NCBI RefSeq assembly: GCF_024919295.1
Contig: NZ_JANWTC010000008.1
Span: 85,495-149,494, forward strand
Length of the DNA stretch: 64,000 nucleotides
Reading direction: 5' to 3'
DNA from: Corynebacterium lemuris
GTDB lineage: Bacteria; Actinomycetota; Actinomycetes; Mycobacteriales; Mycobacteriaceae
Shown here: piece after piece, positions 59,609-64,000 of the stretch
Layout of the letters: every line of letters starts with the position of its first letter
How positions within the stretch are numbered: the first letter of the stretch is position 1
Program-made: the position numbers and the translations under genes
The notes under the pieces: model-generated
Seen by the model: the letters and a program-made list of their open reading frames with translations, nothing else
The model's database searches: none
Told to the model about the DNA's origin: nothing

Positions 59609-60298
59609 CTACTCGAAGGGGGTGGCGTTCTTACCGCGCAGGACGATGTCGAATTTGTAGCCGACGGCGTAGTTGGGGCGGGTCTCGTCGTAGTCGAAGA
59701 CGGCGATCATGCGCTCGCGGGCACCGGCGGGCACGGAGTTGTAGATCGGGTCCTGGAAGAACATCGGGTCGCCGGGGAAGTACATCTGGGTGACCAGGCG
59801 CTCGGCGAACTGGCGGCCCCAGAGGGAGAAGTGGATGTGGGCGGGGCGCCAGGCGTTGTGGTGGTTGCCCCACGGGTACATGCCGGGCATGACGGTGAGG
59901 AAGTTGTAGTTGCCGTTCTCGTCGGTCATGGTGCGGGCCACGCCGTTGAAGTGCGGGTCGAGCGGGGCCGGCCAGGAGTCGTTCTTGTGGCGGTAGCGGC
60001 CGGCGGCGTTGGCCTGCCAGGCCTCGATGAGGGTGTGGGGCACGGGCTTGCCGTCCCAGCCGAGGACGCGGCCGTGGACGAAGATGCGCTGGCCGATGGC
60101 CTCGCCGCCGTTGGCCTGGGTCATGTCGTTGTCCAGGCCGCCGAGGTCACGGTCGCCGAGGACCGGGCCGGAGAGCTCGCCGAGGCGCTCCGGGACCATG
60201 ATCAGCTCGTTGGTGGGGTTGCGCTTGATCGTGGTGCGGTACTCGGGGAAGTGGAGAGGCGCGAAGAAGCCGTCGGTGGCGGCGTTGAGTGCGGTCAT
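59609..60298 (-). CDS. pcaH: Protocatechuate 3,4-dioxygenase beta subunit
   Basis: 229 residues, carrying the ferric iron site: Tyr in AGRYRHKND, Tyr in MPGMYPWG, and the His pair in WRPAHIHFSLWG. Also GQRIFVHGRVLGWDGKPVPHTLIEAWQANA. The start at 60298 (MTALNAATDG) has GGAAGG upstream; an earlier in-frame ATG (60322) is less likely. First gene of the pcaHGBC-pobA-pcaK operon. Confidence 0.95.
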   Translation of the reverse strand: MTALNAATDGFFAPLHFPEYRTTIKRNPTNELIMVPERLGELSGPVLGDRDLGGLDNDMTQANGGEAIGQRIFVHGRVLGWDGKPVPHTLIEAWQANAAGRYRHKNDSWPAPLDPHFNGVARTMTDENGNYNFLTVMPGMYPWGNHHNAWRPAHIHFSLWGRQFAERLVTQMYFPGDPMFFQDPIYNSVPAGARERMIAVFDYDETRPNYAVGYKFDIVLRGKNATPFE

Positions 60299-60650
60299 GG
60301 TGATGCCTTCCTGCATGTCCATCGGTAGTGATGGGGGTCACGATAGGGCGGGGAATCACAGCAACGCAAGACGCGCGCACAGCGAACGGGCAGCCACTCA
60401 GCGAAAACGCGCTGGCCAGCGGGTTTCGCTCCCCGATCTGACCCAGGGGTTAGTTAGGGGTGCACATCAGGGTCGCCCCACTCCGCCTATCGTAATACCT
60501 GAATAAAATAGGGGGTCCGCTGAATATATCTCCGGTTCCGGGCCGGTGGGTGTCGTAATCTTCGATCGTTCCCAGCCGTTCGCCACTGCCTTCCACCGGA
60601 GCCCCGGCACCCGATGCGCAGCCGCAGATCCCGAAAGACGTCTCATCCTC
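60299..60650. promoter_or_regulatory. Divergent control region pcaH / benK-like transporter
   Basis: A 352-bp gap. AGCGAAA (60400-60406) and TTTCGCT (60424-60430) form an inverted repeat with a 17-bp spacer about 100 nt before pcaH, a candidate PcaO or other activator site. An AT-rich stretch (about 60492-60535, with aataaaata and gaatatat) probably carries the transporter promoter. No gene or RNA was recognised. Confidence 0.5.
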
Positions 60651-61994
60651 GTGGATATCCGACAGCTCATCGACACCACCCGCATGACCGCCTACCAGTG
60701 GTTCATCATCGGCCTGGCCTGTTTCCTCAACGCCCTCGACGGGTATGACCTCGTCGCCATGGCGTTCACCTCCTCCGCCGTCTCCGAGGAATTCGCCCTC
60801 AGCGGCGCCCAGCTCGGCTGGCTGCTGTCCTCCGCCCTCATCGGCATCGGCATCGGCTCGCTCTTCCTCGCACCCCTGGCCGACCGCTACGGACGCCGCA
60901 CCCTCATCCTCGTGGCCCTGACCATCGACCTGCTCGGCCTGAGCATGTCGGCGCTTTCCGACACCTACGGAGAGCTCCTGCTGTGGCGCGTGGTCACCGG
61001 CATCGGCGTCGGCGGCATCCTCGCGTGCGTGACGGTGGCGGTCTCGGAGTTCTCCAACCTGCGTTTCCGCGGGCTGACCATCTCCATCTACTCCGCCGGC
61101 TACGGCCTCGGTGCCTCCCTGTGCGGCGTGCTCGCCGCCCAGCTCATCCCCACCCACGGCTGGCGCTCCATCTTCTTCATCGGCGCCGGGCTCACCGGCC
61201 TCGCCCTGGTGATCACCTTCTTCACCCTCCCCGAATCCGTCGACCACCTGCGCAACCGCGGCCAGGAGAACAAGGTCCGCGCCATCGCCGCGCGCATCGG
61301 TAAAACGGAGGAGTTCACGGTGGCCCCCGCGGCCGCGGAAAAGCACTCCGCCGGCCTCCGGGAGCTCTTCCGCGGCCCCCTCCTCGCCACCACCATCAAG
61401 CTGTGGATCGCGTTCTCCCTGATCACCGCAGGTTTCAACTTCGCCAACCAATGGACCCCGAAGCTGCTCACCGAATACGGACTGTCCGCCCAGCAGGGCA
61501 TCATCGGCGGCATCATGCTCTCCTTCGGTGGCACCATCGGTTCCCTGATCTACGGCGCCCTGACCACGCGTATCGACGCCCGCCGCCTCCTCATCATCTT
61601 CTCCCTCCTCTCCGCCGTGGTGCTGGTCGGCTTCATCTCCGCCGCCAACTGGCCCGGTCTCATGTTCGCCCTCGGCGTGGGCGTGGGCATGCTGCTCAAC
61701 GCCTGCGTGACCGGCATGTACACCGTCACCCCGCAGGCCTACCCCGCTGCCCTGCGCACCAGCGGCGTCGGCTCCGCCATCGGCATCTCCCGCGGCGGCG
61801 CGGTGCTGGCACCCATCGCCGTCGGCTACCTGCTGGACGCCGGCTGGTCCCCCACCGCCCTCTACGTCACCGCCGGCGCCCTGGTCGCGCTGACCGCCAT
61901 CGCCATGATCGGCGTGCGCGAATACACCGCCCCTGTGGCCGCCACCACCCCCGTGGAGAACGCGGACGCGGACCGCGCACCCGCCCATTCCTGA
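60651..61994 (+). CDS. Benzoate-type aromatic acid transporter (AAHS family, BenK-like)
   Basis: 447 residues, twelve hydrophobic helices. The AAHS signature LNALDGYDLVAMAF is in helix 1, LADRYGRRTLIL follows helix 2, and LPESVDHL precedes the central loop. It differs clearly from the PcaK-like transporter of the pob operon. Its position between the pca and cat operons suggests benzoate uptake, as for BenK in C. glutamicum. The GTG start at 60651 (VDIRQLIDTTRMT) is inferred by comparison with related proteins; the frame is open upstream. Confidence 0.85.
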   Translation: MDIRQLIDTTRMTAYQWFIIGLACFLNALDGYDLVAMAFTSSAVSEEFALSGAQLGWLLSSALIGIGIGSLFLAPLADRYGRRTLILVALTIDLLGLSMSALSDTYGELLLWRVVTGIGVGGILACVTVAVSEFSNLRFRGLTISIYSAGYGLGASLCGVLAAQLIPTHGWRSIFFIGAGLTGLALVITFFTLPESVDHLRNRGQENKVRAIAARIGKTEEFTVAPAAAEKHSAGLRELFRGPLLATTIKLWIAFSLITAGFNFANQWTPKLLTEYGLSAQQGIIGGIMLSFGGTIGSLIYGALTTRIDARRLLIIFSLLSAVVLVGFISAANWPGLMFALGVGVGMLLNACVTGMYTVTPQAYPAALRTSGVGSAIGISRGGAVLAPIAVGYLLDAGWSPTALYVTAGALVALTAIAMIGVREYTAPVAATTPVENADADRAPAHS

Positions 61995-62118
61995 GGGACA
62001 GGGTGTGTCGGCGGGCATCGGCGCAGCCGGTCCCCTACCCTCCATGGTTGGCCGTGGGCGCACCACGCGTGCGCCTGCGGCTTTTTCATTGACCCGTTAT
62101 CTATCTCTGGAGGCACAG

Positions 62119-62355
62119 ATGCTCCGCAAGTCCCTTATCGCACTCGGCACCACCGCGCTGATCATGTCCGGCGCCACCGCAACCGCCAACGCCCAGTCCG
62201 CAGCCCCGTACCCGAGCTCCGAGGTCGCCGTCGCCCCGTCCTGGATCCAGACCGTCCAGAGCATCGTCCCGGGTGCACCGGCCGACCAGATCCAGGCCGG
62301 CACCCAGATCGGTATCGCCTGGGCCGTGTGGCGTCTGGCCTCCTCCGTGATCTAG
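62119..62355 (+). CDS. Small secreted protein, hypothetical
   Basis: 78 residues. The signal peptide (MLRK, hydrophobic ALGTTALIMSGA, cleavage near ANAQS-A, residue about 26) leaves a mature part of about 50 residues. This has a proline/serine start and a helical end (PADQIQAGTQIGIAWAVWRLA). GGAGG stands 6 nt before the ATG, and a very strong terminator follows, both signs of high expression. No family is recognised. Small envelope proteins or peptide porins of corynebacteria are similar in size, but no sequence match can be claimed. Confidence 0.7.
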   Translation: MLRKSLIALGTTALIMSGATATANAQSAAPYPSSEVAVAPSWIQTVQSIVPGAPADQIQAGTQIGIAWAVWRLASSVI

Positions 62356-62368
62356 ACGAGGCACACAA

Positions 62369-62403
62369 AAAAGCCGCATCCGTGTACCACGGATGCGGCT
62401 TTT
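62369..62403. terminator. Strong bidirectional terminator
   Basis: A 16-bp perfect stem (aaaagccgcatccgtg, 62369-62384, with 62388-62403), a 3-nt loop, and A- and T-runs on both sides, lies between the small secreted protein gene and convergent catC. Confidence 0.93.
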
Positions 62404-62413
62404 CCTGTCCTTC

Positions 62414-62668
62414 TCAGCCCGGGTAGGGGCTCAGGGGCTCCACGGTGACCTCCAGCCAGGGATGCAGCGGCAGCGCGGCGATGCGCTGGTGGAGGGTGTC
62501 GTGGTCGGGGGCGTCGACAAGCACGACGAGGTTGTCACCGCCTGTCCCACGCCACACCTGCGGCCAGGCCGCGAGGTGTTCGCGGCTGCGGTCCCGCAGA
62601 TCGGCGCGGACCTCGGGGTCCATGTCGCCGGGCAGGTCCGCGCGCAGGCGCACGAGAAAGGTGGACAC
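62414..62668 (-). CDS. catC: Muconolactone delta-isomerase
   Basis: 84 residues. It resembles CatC (about 92-96 residues) in FLVRLRADLPGDM, the WPQVWRGTGGDNLVVLVDAPDHDTLHQRIAALPLHPWLEVTVEPL core and the ending LSPYPG. It isomerises muconolactone to 3-oxoadipate enol-lactone. The GTG start overlaps the catB stop by one base. It is the last gene of catABC and contains a copy of the dispersed 13-mer (62510-62522). Confidence 0.92.
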   Translation of the reverse strand: MSTFLVRLRADLPGDMDPEVRADLRDRSREHLAAWPQVWRGTGGDNLVVLVDAPDHDTLHQRIAALPLHPWLEVTVEPLSPYPG

Positions 62669-63789
62669 TACTTACGGGTGAAGTGGTTGATCTTGTCCCA
62701 GTCCGGCTCCAGGCCCAGGCCCGGGCCCTCCGGCAGCCTGGCCACGCCGTCCTCGTAGACGATGTCGGTGGTGGTGTAGGACTCCTTGAGCAGCATCGGG
62801 CCGAAGAGCTCGGAACCGTAGTTGACCGCCGGGGTGGAGCACGCGAAGTGCAGGGAGGCGGCGGTGCCGAAGGGGCCCTCCAGGGAGGTGGCGCCGTGGC
62901 AGGCCAGGCCGCCGGCCTCCGCGATGGCGGCGACCTTCTTGGACTCGAGCAGGCCACCGAGCTTGGTGGTCTTCAGTGCGATGACGTCGGCGGCCTCCTC
63001 ACGGACAACAGCCAGGGCGTCCGCCGGGGAGCAGACCGACTCGTCGGCCATGACCGGCACGCCGATGCGGCGGGTGATCTCACGGAGGGTGGCCAGGTCG
63101 TGGGCCGGGGTCGGCTGCTCGAAGAGGTCGAAGCCGGCATCGGCGAGCACCGGCAGGTACTTCAGGGCGGTCATGCGGTCCCAGCGGGCGTTGACGTCGA
63201 TACGCAGGCTGACCTTGCCGTCGAGCTCGCGGGCGAGTTCCGCGATGCGGTGGGTGTCCACCGCCGGGTCACCGGAACCCATCTTCAGTTTGAAGGACTT
63301 GTGGCCGTGGGAGGCGATGCGCTCCTCGATCTCAGTGAGGGCTTCATCCAGGGGCAGGACGCCCAGGGCCCAGGTCAGGTCGATCTCGTCGCGGACGCGG
63401 CCGCCGAGGAGGTCGCGGACCGGGATGTCCAGGGCGCGTGCCCAGGCATCGTGCATGGCCACGTCACAGGCGGACTTGGCGAAGCGCATGTTGGCCACGG
63501 ACTTCTCGAAGTCGTTCATGATGCCGGCCAGCTCGTTGACGTTGCGGCCGACCATGATCGGGGCCAGGTTGCCGTCGATGATGACCTTCATGGTCTCGGC
63601 GTTCTCGCCGCCCCACCAGGCGCCACCGGGGACAACACCCTCGCCGTAACCGGTCACGCCGCCCTCCAGGGTGACGGAGACCAGCAGGATCGGCTGGGCC
63701 GTCGCGGTGTAGGTGGCGAAGCCGTGCGGGCGGAAGAGGGGGACGTCGAGAAGCCGGGTCTCAACCTTGGCGATCTTCAGATCAGACAT
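62668..63789 (-). CDS. catB: Muconate cycloisomerase
   Basis: 373 residues of the enolase superfamily. The KxK motif is FKLKMGSG; metal ligands are Asp in LRIDVNARWD, Glu in LFEQPTP and Asp in VMADESV; a second catalytic Lys is in IALKTTKLGG. It lactonises cis,cis-muconate from catechol cleavage. It follows catA by about 100 nt and is coupled to catC. Confidence 0.95.
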   Translation of the reverse strand: MSDLKIAKVETRLLDVPLFRPHGFATYTATAQPILLVSVTLEGGVTGYGEGVVPGGAWWGGENAETMKVIIDGNLAPIMVGRNVNELAGIMNDFEKSVANMRFAKSACDVAMHDAWARALDIPVRDLLGGRVRDEIDLTWALGVLPLDEALTEIEERIASHGHKSFKLKMGSGDPAVDTHRIAELARELDGKVSLRIDVNARWDRMTALKYLPVLADAGFDLFEQPTPAHDLATLREITRRIGVPVMADESVCSPADALAVVREEAADVIALKTTKLGGLLESKKVAAIAEAGGLACHGATSLEGPFGTAASLHFACSTPAVNYGSELFGPMLLKESYTTTDIVYEDGVARLPEGPGLGLEPDWDKINHFTRK

Positions 63790-63829
63790 TCATAATCCTT
63801 TGGGTGGTAGATGAAGAAACGGGAAACGC

Positions 63830-63861
63830 CCCATTCCCCCCTGCAAGCATAGGGAAATGGG
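63830..63861 (-). terminator. Weak hairpin between catA and catB
   Basis: cccattccc (63830-63838) can pair with gggaaatggg (63852-63861) with one bulge. In the catA-catB gap it might attenuate or protect the transcript. Confidence 0.35.
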
Positions 63862-63889
63862 ACGTGACCTCAACTATCGGGACGAAGAA

Positions 63890-64000
63890 CTAGTCTTCCT
63901 TGTCCAGGGCGAAGCCGTACTCGACAACGTTGTAACCGGTCTCCGGATCGTTCTTCGGATCCAGCAGCAGCTCCGGCTTCACGGCGGTGGCGACATCGTT
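63890..64000 (-). CDS. catA: Catechol 1,2-dioxygenase, C-terminal end only
   Basis: The last 36 codons of a minus-strand gene ending TAG at 63890-63892. They read DVATAVKPELLLDPKND...VVEYGFALDKED, matching the C-terminus of actinobacterial intradiol catechol dioxygenases. With catB and catC directly downstream the identity is secure by context. The iron-binding residues lie beyond the window edge. Confidence 0.8.
   Translation of the reverse strand, partial: NDVATAVKPELLLDPKNDPETGYNVVEYGFALDKED

Overview
This window looks like a chromosomal segment of a high-GC Corynebacterium. The evidence is an antigen-85/mycolyltransferase-like secreted esterase at the left edge, a D-2-hydroxyacid dehydrogenase (unkdh) inside the proA/proB cluster, the order mdh-tetR-clpX, and adjoining cat and pca clusters for aromatic catabolism. 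All of these match the gene order known from Corynebacterium glutamicum. The species cannot be named from the sequence alone. No tRNA, rRNA, CRISPR array or insertion sequence was recognised.

Left half (1-40 kb), mainly housekeeping: partial mycolyltransferase-like esterase; lepA; a PemK/MazF-like protein; rpsT; a LysE exporter with an ankyrin protein; holA; an HdeD-like membrane protein; comEA-comEC; a minus-strand run proA, cutinase-like esterase, nadD, rsfS, gpgP-like phosphatase, degV; an HNH/DUF222 endonuclease gene sitting between proA and two tandem D-2-hydroxyacid dehydrogenase genes; proB; obg; rpmA-rplU; a large RNase E/G; ndk; a pirin / N-acetyltransferase / AhpD-like operon; folC-valS; a MerR regulator apparently run by frameshifts into a membrane protein gene; a compact Hsp70; mdh; tetR; clpX.

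Right half (40-64 kb), aromatic catabolism. pcaIJ diverges from pcaR-pcaF-pcaD. An aryl-alcohol dehydrogenase and an aromatic-aldehyde dehydrogenase form a unit beside an AraC regulator. pcaO, a LuxR-type regulator, follows. The operon pcaH-pcaG-pcaB-pcaC-pobA-pcaK handles 4-hydroxybenzoate and protocatechuate. A benzoate-type transporter and catA(partial)-catB-catC supply the catechol branch. Both branches meet at 3-oxoadipate enol-lactone, which PcaD, PcaIJ and PcaF convert to succinyl-CoA and acetyl-CoA.

Inserted between pcaD and the aldehyde dehydrogenase gene is a roughly 4.3-kb island of slightly lower GC. It carries an RDD membrane protein and a two-gene McrBC-type, GTP-dependent restriction system whose N-terminal reader domain is not the classical E. 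coli McrB one. The island is bounded by two copies of the same 38-nt hairpin (44491-44528 and 48767-48804). They are exact reverse complements of each other and look like inverted boundaries or a duplicated terminator. A second structural signal is a dispersed 13-mer, GCTTNTCGACGCC. By eye it occurs exactly 13 times in this window, three times between genes next to terminators and otherwise inside genes, where it usually imposes the rare leucine codon CTT.
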